A stretch of DNA of 64,000 nucleotides from Candidatus Bathyarchaeia archaeon (GCA_035283685.1 DATETJ010000002.1:248001-312000), one strand, 5' to 3'. Positions 32,814-40,599 are shown, counted from the first letter of the stretch. The notes: generated from the sequence alone by a model not told the origin. Program-made: numbers and translations.

Positions 32814-34109
32814 CTAGAATCGCCCCCCAGTGCGCTCCAGCAAGGTTCTCATAAAATGAACATCAGTTCCCGACGGTATTGACGAAAGAACCCAAGATGC
32901 GAAATCGCGATTCTTACACAGTCGTTTGACCTTATTGATCCTTTCTTCCGTGAAAATTCCCACAATTACATTAGGTTGGATTTGGTGCGGTTTAAGATTT
33001 TCTTCAAACGTCATCAAAGGTTGATGGAGAGTCTGAATTTCCCGAGTTCTCCACCTTCTGTCAAGAAAGTAATCGGCAATGATTCTGAACCCAAAGAACT
33101 TTTCCGAAGAATCCTCGAGCTGTGGTATCGCAGTTTTCCTAACGTTGTCAATATCCCAGCTACTTAATGAGAACATGCCCAGACACGTAAAAGTGTCGCC
33201 AAGTCTTATCCGAGTTGCGATTCTCTTCGTGTCGGGATTCTGCATCAATCTATTGTGAAGGAGCTCCTCTTCTGTAAGGCACCAGTCTTCTTCTCTGAGC
33301 TTAGGAACGTTTTCCGAATGGACGAGAACTCTAACTGCATGTTTGATCATTGCCTGAAGAGAGAAATCCTGCACATCATCATAAATGCATGTATACACCC
33401 TTTCCCTGAGCCTGCGCCAGCGGCTCAGATTTTCGAAAGCTTTTTCAGAGAACTGTATTTCTTCGCCAACTATTACGAAGGACATGGCGAGTAATTCAGC
33501 TAGGCGTCCGTCACCCTTTTCGAGTCCCATTGCAGTAGAGGCTCTGATAATGTTATCGATGTTATCCAGATCAACTGTACTTTTCAAGAGGGATCCTAGT
33601 CTTGTCTTTCCCAACGCCAAATCAGCAATTCGGAATGGGTCCAAACCTAATTGTCTTGCTTCCGGAGTTTGACAAACTTTCTGAAGTTTGAGACTCCTTC
33701 CCAAGAAAATCTGTGCCATTTCTCTCCCTAAATCACTCGTCCTTCCTGTGAGCAGATCATATAGATGCTGCTCATGATCATAGCCGAATTCCGCTTTGAG
33801 AACTCCCTCTACTGCATGACCAAACGGCGGCGTAGCGACATCATGGTATAAGCCTGCGGTCATTAACTCGATTTTGTCCTTTGCGGTCAAGTCAAGGGTT
33901 TTCGCAGTCAAACCGGCAAGATGGCAAGCGCCAATTGAGTGTTCATACCTGTTGCAGTTTGAAAATGAAGGAAATGCTAGAAAGGGCACGTTCGCAATTC
34001 TTATCTCGCGAAGACGCAAGAGTCCTGGGCAAGTCAGCAGCAATCCTACGACGTGTGGAAAGCTCAGTCTTCCGTATAATCTATCGAATATCATTACACT
34101 TTCACGCAA
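32814..34109 (-). CDS. HD-domain phosphohydrolase (dNTPase/SAMHD1-like)
   Basis: This 431-residue protein has an HD domain in the layout of deoxynucleotide triphosphohydrolases and related enzymes. It begins DRLYGRLSFPHVVGLLLTCP, has RYEHSIGACHLAG with the first metal His, AGLYHDVATPPFGHAVE with the HD pair, and VDLDNIDNIIRAS with the last Asp. The remainder is a helical C-terminal region of unknown role. It is the first gene of a minus operon and is divergent from a nucleotide cyclase-like gene 93 bases away. A start at the second Met (34094) is also possible. The substrate could be dNTPs or a nucleotide signal. Confidence 0.85.
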   Translation of the reverse strand: MRESVMIFDRLYGRLSFPHVVGLLLTCPGLLRLREIRIANVPFLAFPSFSNCNRYEHSIGACHLAGLTAKTLDLTAKDKIELMTAGLYHDVATPPFGHAVEGVLKAEFGYDHEQHLYDLLTGRTSDLGREMAQIFLGRSLKLQKVCQTPEARQLGLDPFRIADLALGKTRLGSLLKSTVDLDNIDNIIRASTAMGLEKGDGRLAELLAMSFVIVGEEIQFSEKAFENLSRWRRLRERVYTCIYDDVQDFSLQAMIKHAVRVLVHSENVPKLREEDWCLTEEELLHNRLMQNPDTKRIATRIRLGDTFTCLGMFSLSSWDIDNVRKTAIPQLEDSSEKFFGFRIIADYFLDRRWRTREIQTLHQPLMTFEENLKPHQIQPNVIVGIFTEERINKVKRLCKNRDFASWVLSSIPSGTDVHFMRTLLERTGGRF

Positions 34110-34202
34110 TTCGGAAATATGTAAAGGCCTCTCAATCCTATGCCTTTCATAAACTATTATATTGAAGAATTATTTTAATGCATTAGGCGGTGGCGCTTAT
34201 AC
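34110..34202. promoter_or_regulatory. Divergent promoter region, HD gene and cyclase gene
   Basis: This 93-base A/T-rich gap separates two divergent operons. AAACTATTATATTGAAG and GAATTATTTTAATGC provide TATA-like sequences for either direction. The short shared region suggests coordinated control of the two operons. Confidence 0.45.
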
Positions 34203-35453
34203 ATGGTTGAAAGCCAAGGCTTTAGAGACGGCCAAAGTTATATTAACGCATATTTCATGGTGCTTGACATACAAGGTTCTTCGAAACTTGTTTCAAGCAA
34301 TGAGGCTGACAAAGTTGATGAAGCACTCGGTGAATTTGAGCGCGTCGTTTATGATTCCGTCCAAAGAAAAGCTAAGCATAAAAGATGCGGGACTGCCAAA
34401 TTTTGGGGGTGGCAGGGAGATGGTGGACTCTGCGTGTTCTACGATGATAACGAAAGCTTCGCTCGAGAAACCGCCACTGAAAGTGCCAAGGAGATCCTTG
34501 CTGAGATTCCTTCGCTTAATGATCGCATTGGACGGATGAAGTTCGGCGGGGAAATCCATGTACGAATTGCACTTCACAAAGGAAGTTTCAAGTACAAGGA
34601 AAAACCTGGCTCCATCCACAGTGTAGAGCTCAACTTGATCTCACACGCTCAGAAGGCAGTGCCCGTTGATTGCCTCGCAATCTCCAAGCAGGTCTACGAT
34701 GTTTGTGGCATTGAAAAGACCGACTTCCATGATGCTGAAAGCACCTTCGAGGACAATCAGTTCTATATCTATAGCAAGCGACCTAAAGATGATGTACTTC
34801 GGGAATGGAAGCAGAATTCAACAATATCAGGCGAGAATAGAGTTGCGCTAGAGAGTGATGTCGCCCTTGAGCAGCTTGGCTTAAGAGGCGCGTTCATGCA
34901 ACGCGGTCTGACCAGAGAATACGTCAGACTCATGGATAATGCCTATAAGTGTATCTGGGCGCTCGGCGTTGGGCTAGGAGGTTTCCAAAGAGATTATCGT
35001 GATCAAATTCTTTTGAAGAAAGCAAACGAGGGTGTTGACATCCGCCTTCTTGTTGCAGACCCTGATGTTGTCATCACGTTTGACAAGAAGAAGCTGAATC
35101 TCCCATCGATGCGGGATTTTGAGACAGATCTCGGGACCTACAATGCGGACAATGGTCAGACTATAACGCGAACCATTGATGATATCAACGAGAAAATCAA
35201 AACTTCGAAGCTAGCTAAGAAAACGTATATCCGCTTGAAATTCTACCGAACCTTGCCAACGCTGGCAATATTGAGAGTTGATTCCAATCTCTACTTCAGT
35301 CCCTATTTCATCCAAGAGCCCAATTGGAAATCCTGCACTTTCAAAGTCACATCAGGAGGACGACTGTTTGAACAATGCGTTAGGCATTTTCAATCTATTT
35401 GGGACAACTCAAAATACTCCACGGAGGCTTCAAAGCTCCCTAGGCAGATATGA
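34203..35453 (+). CDS. Class III nucleotide cyclase-like domain fused to a degenerate PLD-like domain
   Basis: Residues 1-190 resemble a class III nucleotidyl cyclase. The two metal Asp are D22 in MVLDIQGSSKL and D73 in GWQGDGGLCVF, RIALHKG matches the family R-x-G-x-H-x-G strand, and N144 sits at the transition-state Asn position in VELNLISHAQK. The Arg usually four residues on is His148, which may alter activity. Residues 225-400 resemble PLD-derived sensor or effector domains (LLKKANEGVDIRLLVADPD, LRVDSNLYFSPYFI) without an HKD motif. The protein is first in a plus operon with a methyltransferase and a kinase. It resembles signalling enzymes of antiviral systems such as Pycsar in general idea; that analogy is inference. 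Confidence 0.7.
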   Translation: MVESQGFRDGQSYINAYFMVLDIQGSSKLVSSNEADKVDEALGEFERVVYDSVQRKAKHKRCGTAKFWGWQGDGGLCVFYDDNESFARETATESAKEILAEIPSLNDRIGRMKFGGEIHVRIALHKGSFKYKEKPGSIHSVELNLISHAQKAVPVDCLAISKQVYDVCGIEKTDFHDAESTFEDNQFYIYSKRPKDDVLREWKQNSTISGENRVALESDVALEQLGLRGAFMQRGLTREYVRLMDNAYKCIWALGVGLGGFQRDYRDQILLKKANEGVDIRLLVADPDVVITFDKKKLNLPSMRDFETDLGTYNADNGQTITRTIDDINEKIKTSKLAKKTYIRLKFYRTLPTLAILRVDSNLYFSPYFIQEPNWKSCTFKVTSGGRLFEQCVRHFQSIWDNSKYSTEASKLPRQI

Positions 35454-35456
35454 AAT

Positions 35457-36359
35457 ATGTCATCCACACTCCAAGAAGACAAAGCATGTGGCTTCCGAAG
35501 GTCGGCGTATTATGTACCTCTAAGATCAATATCATCAAGAAGTCGTTCGCTTGTAGAACATGCTCGACTCAAGCTTCTTTATAACGAACTAGCCCCTTTC
35601 TATGACCTAGCGACGTGTCGTAATAGCAAAAGAGAAGCGGCATTCTTGCACAAAACGATACGATCGCTCAACCCGAAGGCTGCACACATTATGGACTTGG
35701 GATGCGGAATAGGACGCTTAGCAGAGGTGCTACACAAGAAGTATGGATATCTGGTTACAGGAATAGACTTGTCTCGAGCCATGGCACTCTTGGCTAGGCA
35801 GCGCTGCCCGGAATGCGATTTCATAAGGATGGACATCAGATGCTTGGGATTGAACATGGATTTCGATGTTGCCATTTGTATGTGGACGACGTTCAACTAC
35901 TTATCCGTCAAGGAAGACATAGCCAAGTTTTTTGCGGGAGTCTCCAGGTCCCTGAAAGCATCGGGCCTGCTTTTCGTTGACATGAACAACCATGGTCTTC
36001 GAGACAAACGCAACTACTCACGTGAAGCAAGGAACGATTCCTACCTTGTGAAGGTCGAGATACGCAAGAGAGTTGTGGGAGACCTTAACGAAGGAATATA
36101 CTATTATCGGATAAGGAATCTAAAGACAGGGAAAGAAATCTCCGCTAGGGATCAAGAGATAAGCAAGATCTACACTTTGGAGACGATTGCATCAGCGGCA
36201 TGTCCTCAGTTTGACTTTCTCAAAGCTTACGGAGATTACGATGTTAGTGCGGAGTATGTCCCAAGTTCTTCTGATCGAATTATTGCTGTGTTTCGAAGAA
36301 ATGAAAGACAACTCCAAACCGAAACTAGTGAGGAACACGCTCATGTCAGGCAGACTTGA
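35457..36359 (+). CDS. SAM-dependent methyltransferase, class I
   Basis: This protein of up to 300 residues has a Rossmann-like methyltransferase domain: motif I IMDLGCGIGRLAEVLHKKYG, the acidic loop GIDLSRAM, and a DVAICMWTTFNYLS motif IV region. The substrate is unknown; it resembles small-molecule methyltransferases rather than DNA enzymes. The start lies three bases after the cyclase stop, and the 3' end overlaps the kinase gene, so the three genes are translationally linked. The first 50 residues are not part of the fold, and a later start is possible. Confidence 0.85.
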   Translation: MSSTLQEDKACGFRRSAYYVPLRSISSRSRSLVEHARLKLLYNELAPFYDLATCRNSKREAAFLHKTIRSLNPKAAHIMDLGCGIGRLAEVLHKKYGYLVTGIDLSRAMALLARQRCPECDFIRMDIRCLGLNMDFDVAICMWTTFNYLSVKEDIAKFFAGVSRSLKASGLLFVDMNNHGLRDKRNYSREARNDSYLVKVEIRKRVVGDLNEGIYYYRIRNLKTGKEISARDQEISKIYTLETIASAACPQFDFLKAYGDYDVSAEYVPSSSDRIIAVFRRNERQLQTETSEEHAHVRQT

Positions 36360-36969
36360 TCGCAATATTTTCATTATCATAGAAGGAATTGATGGCACTG
36401 GAAAGACAACCATCGCTAAACAACTGGCAGAGGAGATCAACGGTCAATATATCAAATCCCCTCCTCCACCCTTTGATAAGATAAAACAACATGTCCTTGA
36501 AACAGCTACGCCAATGGCGCGATTCACATACTTCCTGTGTTCGAATATTCAACTCTCAGTCTTGGCAAAGACTCTTCTGAGTAAGAGTCACGTAGTCGCT
36601 GACCGCTATGTTTGGTCAACTGTAGCATATCATGCAGCCATTGAGCGGCTATCGGTAAGAACGCCGATAAAACTGATCGCATCGTTCCGCAAGTTCCTTC
36701 TTATGCCAGATCTAGTGATTTTTCTCACTGTGCAAAGGCAAGTTCAATTGACACGGATTAAGAAAAGATCTGACAACTCACTCCAGCGCGGTCTACTGCT
36801 TTCCAATGAGTTTCAGCTTAGACTTATGAAAGCCTATCGCGATGTGGAAGAGCTATTTGAAGTCCCATTGCTTAGGATAGATACAACGAACAAGTCGATT
36901 TCTGCAATCATTGACATAATCAAAGGAGCCTTGAGAATAAGAGGTTGGTTTCCTGCAAAGCGGAATTAA
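36301..36969 (+). CDS. Thymidylate kinase-like NMP kinase
   Basis: The product of about 210-222 residues has the dTMP kinase P-loop FIIIEGIDGTGKTTIAKQLA, the DRYVWST motif of the family, and a C-terminal region with a LID-like TRIKKRSDNS. It starts at ATG 36301 or 36343 (MSGRLDRNIF), overlapping the methyltransferase. True dTMP kinases have DR[YF]-x2-S, which is present. It is more diverged than a housekeeping copy and lies in a nucleotide-signalling neighbourhood, so it could act on a modified or signal nucleotide; that part is inference. Confidence 0.8.
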   Translation: MKDNSKPKLVRNTLMSGRLDRNIFIIIEGIDGTGKTTIAKQLAEEINGQYIKSPPPPFDKIKQHVLETATPMARFTYFLCSNIQLSVLAKTLLSKSHVVADRYVWSTVAYHAAIERLSVRTPIKLIASFRKFLLMPDLVIFLTVQRQVQLTRIKKRSDNSLQRGLLLSNEFQLRLMKAYRDVEELFEVPLLRIDTTNKSISAIIDIIKGALRIRGWFPAKRN

Positions 36970-37081
36970 GACCTGCTGTCTCACGGATTATTTAGATGAG
37001 GATTTGAAAAAGACACCGAAGAGTGCGAAGCACAACACTATTAACCAGAATTCGATGCAATAAGAATAAGAGGTGTATGAA

Positions 37082-37234
37082 ATGTCTGAAACCAAGATCG
37101 TGTGCATATACGACAACAATAAAGCGTGTCCAGTATGCATGGCGATAGGCATGAGAATTCCAGTATTAGACCTCGCACGCCAAGCATGCCCGATATGTCC
37201 AATACGTCTAGATATGCTACCGAAATCCTCATGA
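37082..37234 (+). CDS. 50-residue protein with two CxxC motifs
   Basis: This short gene encodes MSETKIVCIYDNN followed by KACPVCM and QACPICPIRL. The two CxxC pairs, 20 residues apart, would form a single zinc ribbon or a redox pair. GAGGTG lies six bases before the ATG, a clear ribosome binding site. It lies 112 bases after the kinase gene on the same strand. I do not recognise a family. Confidence 0.6.
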   Translation: MSETKIVCIYDNNKACPVCMAIGMRIPVLDLARQACPICPIRLDMLPKSS

Positions 37235-37241
37235 CAAAACC

Positions 37242-37418
37242 CTACGTGATTGCTCTTATAGGAACCCAGCTTTCCCCTTCGTTTCTCAAGTATTTAGCGA
37301 GTAGGAGATATGCTTCATTAATCAGCGTCTCCAGTTCTTGCTGGTTTCCATGCATGGTGTAAAGGAGATGTGTCGGCGCGATGATGCCTTCGCCCAAGAA
37401 TTCGACGCGTGACTGCAA
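37242..37418 (-). CDS. Possible 58-residue protein, TTG start
   Basis: A minus-strand frame from TTG at 37416-37418 to TAG at 37242 encodes a protein with a plausible helical segment (QQELETLINEAYLLLAKYL) and IIAPTHLLYTMHG. It faces the CxxC gene tail to tail, eight bases apart. No ribosome binding site is visible. The amino acid pattern looks protein-like, but it may be the tail of a decayed longer gene, because the frame is stopped just upstream of the TTG. Confidence 0.4.
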   Translation of the reverse strand: MQSRVEFLGEGIIAPTHLLYTMHGNQQELETLINEAYLLLAKYLRNEGESWVPIRAIT

Positions 37419-37451
37419 TCACTGCTAAGAGAAGTCATACTAAGTTGCGAG

Positions 37452-38045
37452 GTGATGTTATGTGTGGTGTGTGCCTTGCGAAGTAAGTTTGATAAGGTGA
37501 AGGTTGCAGAATCCAGAACAGTCTACAATAAGCATGGCAGGCGTGTTGTCGTAGATACTCTGGAATTCGCAGATGGTTCAAGACATGAATGGGTCTACTT
37601 CTCAGGCTGGGGCTCGCCTAGCGCTTTCGCAGGTGCAGTGGCGATAGCAGCATTCACAAAAGACAACAAGATGGTTCTGACCAAGCAATACAGACACCCT
37701 CTTCGCAAAATGATAAATGACTTGCCTGCTGGCGGCATACACCTTGGAGAAACCCCGAAGCAAGCAGCCTTAAGGGAGTTGGAAGAAGAGACAGGCTACA
37801 CAACTGACGAGCTCAAGTGGATTGGGAGGTTCAACTGGAATCCCAGCAACATGGCTGGAACAGTTGAAATATTCTTTACAAAAGCCCTCAAGCTAAAGGG
37901 AAAACCTGACCCAGATGAAATAGCGAACATCGAACTTGTAGATTTCAGCAAGGTCTTGGATCGTGTAATGAGAGGGAAGTATATCGACTCAGCTCTAATT
38001 ATAGCGACATTGCTCGTGTCAAACAAGAAACTTATTCACTCTTAA
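37452..38045 (+). CDS. Nudix hydrolase (ADP-ribose pyrophosphatase-like)
   Basis: This protein of up to 197 residues has a perfect Nudix box, GGIHLGETPKQAALRELEEE followed by TGY, with the catalytic Glu residues. The N-terminal part (VYNKHGRRVVVDTLEFADG, VAIAAFTKDNKMVLTKQYR) is typical of ADP-ribose/ADP-sugar pyrophosphatases. The true start is uncertain: GTG 37452, ATG 37455 or a later GTG; the first 15 residues (MMLCVVCALRSK) are not part of the fold. It stands beside the nucleotide-signalling block and could clear nucleotide derivatives, but it may be unrelated housekeeping. Confidence 0.88.
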   Translation: MMLCVVCALRSKFDKVKVAESRTVYNKHGRRVVVDTLEFADGSRHEWVYFSGWGSPSAFAGAVAIAAFTKDNKMVLTKQYRHPLRKMINDLPAGGIHLGETPKQAALRELEEETGYTTDELKWIGRFNWNPSNMAGTVEIFFTKALKLKGKPDPDEIANIELVDFSKVLDRVMRGKYIDSALIIATLLVSNKKLIHS

Positions 38046-38141
38046 CCGCACAAGCCTTTTCACTGTTGAAGAAGGCTGAATCACGCGTAAAGGTAATCTA
38101 ACTCGGTCTAAACAACTTCACGCGAGCAAGTGTTGAGTCAC

Positions 38142-38498
38142 ATGGATGTTAGCAGGGTCGCCGACGAAAAGTACATCTATCTAACGACTAGAGGTAGAAA
38201 GACTGGAAACCCACACACAGTTGAGTTGTGGTTTGCAACAGCTGGAAAGAAAATCTATCTCAGCCACGAAGGAGCATACACTGACTGGATGAAAAACATT
38301 CTTGAAGACAGTCGAGTCGAGTTCAAGATCGGAAAAATCCAGTTCAAAGGCAACGCACGAATCGCCAAAGGCGGGGAAGCTTTTGAATTGGGAAAACATG
38401 CTCTCTACCTTAAATATTACGGCAAGGCAAACGAAGACACAATTGACGATTGGTTCTCAGAATCAACAATAATCGAGATTACAATGATCATTACATAG
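38142..38498 (+). CDS. Deazaflavin (F420)-dependent nitroreductase-like protein
   Basis: This 118-residue protein belongs to the split-barrel family of F420-dependent nitroreductases (PF04075). The start YIYLTTRGRKTGNPHTVELWF, the centre IYLSHEGAYTDWMKNILEDS and the VEFKIGKIQFKGNARIA strand are typical. I use the ATG at 38142; a GTG 12 bases upstream extends it by four residues. Substrate unknown. Confidence 0.85.
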   Translation: MDVSRVADEKYIYLTTRGRKTGNPHTVELWFATAGKKIYLSHEGAYTDWMKNILEDSRVEFKIGKIQFKGNARIAKGGEAFELGKHALYLKYYGKANEDTIDDWFSESTIIEITMIIT

Positions 38499-38535
38499 AG
38501 GCACACGGGCTCTGACGGCCAGGCGACCTGGGCGG

Positions 38536-38571
38536 TATATAGGATTTTCTATATATAGAGATTCCTATATA
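38536..38571. repeat. Palindromic element TATATAGGA-18-TCCTATATA, copy A
   Basis: A perfect 9-bp inverted repeat, TATATAGGA and TCCTATATA, is separated by 18 bases that contain the 10-bp palindrome CTATATATAG at 38549-38558. It is identical in architecture to the element at 43949-43984. Similarity to that copy continues about 20 bases downstream (GGCAGCCTTT versus AGCAGCCTTT). It lies in the convergent gap between the nitroreductase-like and aspartyl protease genes, so it is not simply a promoter. Confidence 0.75.
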
Positions 38572-38646
38572 GTCCGGCGGCAGCCTTTCGACGAACGTCT
38601 AGCTTCACAGACATCTGCGCTGGTCAGTATCTGACTCTGTTTTTGG

Positions 38647-39048
38647 TTACCTTGCTATGAATGTAGTTCCGTGTTTGTTGAATTTCATTTCTATTTGGTC
38701 GAGGACATCTAGTCTGCCTAATATGTATGGGACGTTTTCGATGGTGGAGAAAGCGACTCTTGCTTTGAACGCGTGGTTGTCTATTCTTATCTGGAGTTTA
38801 TGGATTCGGATCGGTATGGACTCGCTTGTGGCTGTTTTCACGTAGGACAGTTGACCGCTTTCAAAGACTATGCCGAGGACGTCACAGAGGCTTTTTGGGA
38901 AGATTGATATGACCGCTCCTGTGTCGACGATGACATCTATGGCGGCTTCCTCTTGTTTTCCTTGTAAGAATATCTTGGCGACGGGTATGGTGACTTTGCC
39001 GAATGTTTCCGTGTCGATGAGTTTGTAGGGAAAGCGGAGTTCGGTCAT
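38647..39048 (-). CDS. Retropepsin-like aspartyl protease
   Basis: This 133-residue protein has a single-lobed aspartyl protease domain. The active-site motif is VIVDTGAVISIF and the family C-terminal motif is PYILGRLDVLDQI. Retropepsins act as homodimers, so one lobe suffices. The start codon overlaps the stop of the DUF5678 gene by four bases. It may process a partner or be part of a stress module; the target is unknown. Confidence 0.85.
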   Translation of the reverse strand: MTELRFPYKLIDTETFGKVTIPVAKIFLQGKQEEAAIDVIVDTGAVISIFPKSLCDVLGIVFESGQLSYVKTATSESIPIRIHKLQIRIDNHAFKARVAFSTIENVPYILGRLDVLDQIEMKFNKHGTTFIAR

Positions 39049-39263
39049 AAGATGAGCGCTTCTTCCTTCGGAATGAAAGCCAGCGTCGGTTTTGACTTGG
39101 GATAGCTTTTCCTAGCCATGTCGTAGGCTTTTTTGGCCGTGTTGCCGTGACCTATGACTTTCTTGTTCCATATAGCTACGTGCTGTCCCTTGTAGTCTTC
39201 AAAGGCTTCGGGATGCTCAACATACCACAAGAAGTCTTCATCTATTTCCCCAAATCTCTTCAT
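39045..39263 (-). CDS. DUF5678-family protein
   Basis: This 72-residue protein matches the small archaeal/bacterial DUF5678 type: W-Y near the start (DEDFLWYVEHPEAF), YKGQHVAIWNKKVIGHG, and a Lys-rich helix. The domain usually accompanies retropepsin-like proteases. The two genes overlap by four bases and form one operon. A toxin-antitoxin-like or substrate-protease relationship is possible but unproven. Confidence 0.8.
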   Translation of the reverse strand: MKRFGEIDEDFLWYVEHPEAFEDYKGQHVAIWNKKVIGHGNTAKKAYDMARKSYPKSKPTLAFIPKEEALIL

Positions 39264-39287
39264 AAGAAACTCATCACGATTACTGTC

Positions 39288-39352
39288 TGATATTGACTGC
39301 TACCCGAAATAAATACCTTAAGGAGCTCTGACGCTTCACGAAGCTCGTATGA
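39288..39352. repeat. 65-base segment repeated at 41660-41722
   Basis: CCTTAAGGAGCTCTGACGC and following bases align with the sequence at 41673-41722, which forms the 3' end of a nucleotidyltransferase gene (about 80 percent over 50 bases by eye). Here the segment forms the upstream region of the DUF5678 gene. It shows that DNA of the nucleotidyltransferase locus was copied here. Confidence 0.55.
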
Positions 39353-39438
39353 GTGTGAGCACATGTAATAAGCTTCTAGAAGATTTCTTCACAAGTTTGT
39401 TATGTGGAAATTGACAACAACATACCTAGTGGTAGAAA

Positions 39439-40251
39439 ATGAAAACCAAAATGACCGCAAGAAAAACAATGCTATTGCTAGTGGGCATGCTTGCTTTGGC
39501 CTTTAGTCTAGTAACATCGGGAAATGCGACGTTCGTTCAGGGTACGCTCACCACCAAGCCACTGTGGACATATTCGGATGCAATCAACGTAGGAACCGTC
39601 ACAGTCGCCATCCAAGGAGAGAATCTAGTCGTCACGCTCGCGACCGCAGGCGGTTGGCTAATGACTGCCACACATCTCTACGTGGACACCACATGGCCAG
39701 GCTGGTCTTTCCCCTTCCCATTGGAGCTTTTCATCGGACATGAAGGTTTAGGCGGAGTTACAACCGACACGTTTGTAGTCTCGTTGACAGGCTTAGGTGT
39801 GGAATGCAACGATCTGCTGTACATATCCGCGCACGCACGCGTGACTGAAGACCTCACGCAACGAGATGCTTGGGGACAAGACAACCCGTCGATAATCGGC
39901 TGGAAGAAATACTTCTCCGTGACCATCCCATGCGAAGAAAGACCAGCGGGAAAGAGCCCTGGATGGTGGAAGCATCAATTCCTCGCATACATCGAAGGTA
40001 AAGGAAAACCGCAATTGTCCTGGAGCACTCTCGTGGACCTGACCGCAATGATTGATGGTTACTATGGTCTCACACCACCGCCACTCTTTGGCTATCCTCT
40101 GCCCCCTGTAAGTTCCCTAGACTATGATGGCAATGGTGTTTTCACAACTGGTGATGCATATAACATCTTCACCCACAATAGCTGGAACTCCCTGTGGACG
40201 CCACTAGCCAACTGGTACAACTGGGCATACGGTCTCGCGCCATACGTGTAG
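39439..40251 (+). CDS. Secreted protein with C-terminal EF-hand/dockerin-like site
   Basis: A cleavable signal peptide (MLLLVGMLALAFSLVTSGNA) precedes a 240-residue exported region. The middle is a beta-rich domain without a family I can name. Near the C-terminus, DYDGNGVFTTGDAYNIF has the Asp/Asn spacing of a calcium-binding dockerin/EF-hand loop. The rest is rich in Trp and Gly. A T-run terminator follows. It stands alone between the DUF5678 and nucleotidyltransferase loci. Likely a cell-surface or secreted factor. Confidence 0.75.
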   Translation: MKTKMTARKTMLLLVGMLALAFSLVTSGNATFVQGTLTTKPLWTYSDAINVGTVTVAIQGENLVVTLATAGGWLMTATHLYVDTTWPGWSFPFPLELFIGHEGLGGVTTDTFVVSLTGLGVECNDLLYISAHARVTEDLTQRDAWGQDNPSIIGWKKYFSVTIPCEERPAGKSPGWWKHQFLAYIEGKGKPQLSWSTLVDLTAMIDGYYGLTPPPLFGYPLPPVSSLDYDGNGVFTTGDAYNIFTHNSWNSLWTPLANWYNWAYGLAPYV

Positions 40252-40287
40252 GAAAAAGGCTCATCAAGAACCCCAAACCAACCCCCC

Positions 40288-40294
40288 TTTTTTT
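40288..40294 (+). terminator. T-run terminator of the secreted-protein gene
   Basis: Seven T residues preceded by a C-rich stretch lie 37 bases after the stop at 40251. Archaeal RNA polymerase ends at such T-tracts without a hairpin. Confidence 0.5.
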
Positions 40295-40359
40295 AATAAA
40301 ATGGATACACAGCACTGACCTCGCACATCATCCGCCCGGATCAGTGGATGTGTTCAAAT

Positions 40360-40566
40360 CGGTGCCCTAAGAAAACTGGATAGTTTGCAGTATTGTAAGG
40401 ACTTCAGCTTGTGTGGCTCTTTTTGTTAGGTATTCGTTGTCCAGTTTGCCTGCTTGTCTCACGAGCACGCTTTTCACATCTTGCTCGCCAACTGCCCCCC
40501 CTGTCTGGTCTGGCTAACTTGTTCACGATGAAGTCTTCGGGTGAGATTTCCTTTTTTTGTGATGCG
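40360..40566 (-). pseudogene. Decayed fragment of a nucleotidyltransferase gene
   Basis: This minus-strand stretch matches the last third of the intact nucleotidyltransferase gene at 41705-42247, including an ISPEDFIVNKLARPDRG match and the sequence beyond its stop. A C-run insertion around 40495 breaks the frame, and everything upstream of ISPEDF is missing. It is a truncated duplicate. The remaining ORF (40404-40631) is not a real gene. Confidence 0.75.
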
Positions 40567-40583
40567 AAAGTTTTTTTACTTTT

Positions 40584-40599
40584 GTTTCCATATGGAAAC
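40584..40599. promoter_or_regulatory. 16-bp perfect palindrome, likely operator
   Basis: GTTTCCATATGGAAAC is a perfect palindrome 20 bases before the start of the HTH-nucleotidyltransferase gene. Its position over the promoter and the HTH domain in that protein suggest autoregulation. A poly-T/A tract precedes it. Confidence 0.65.
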
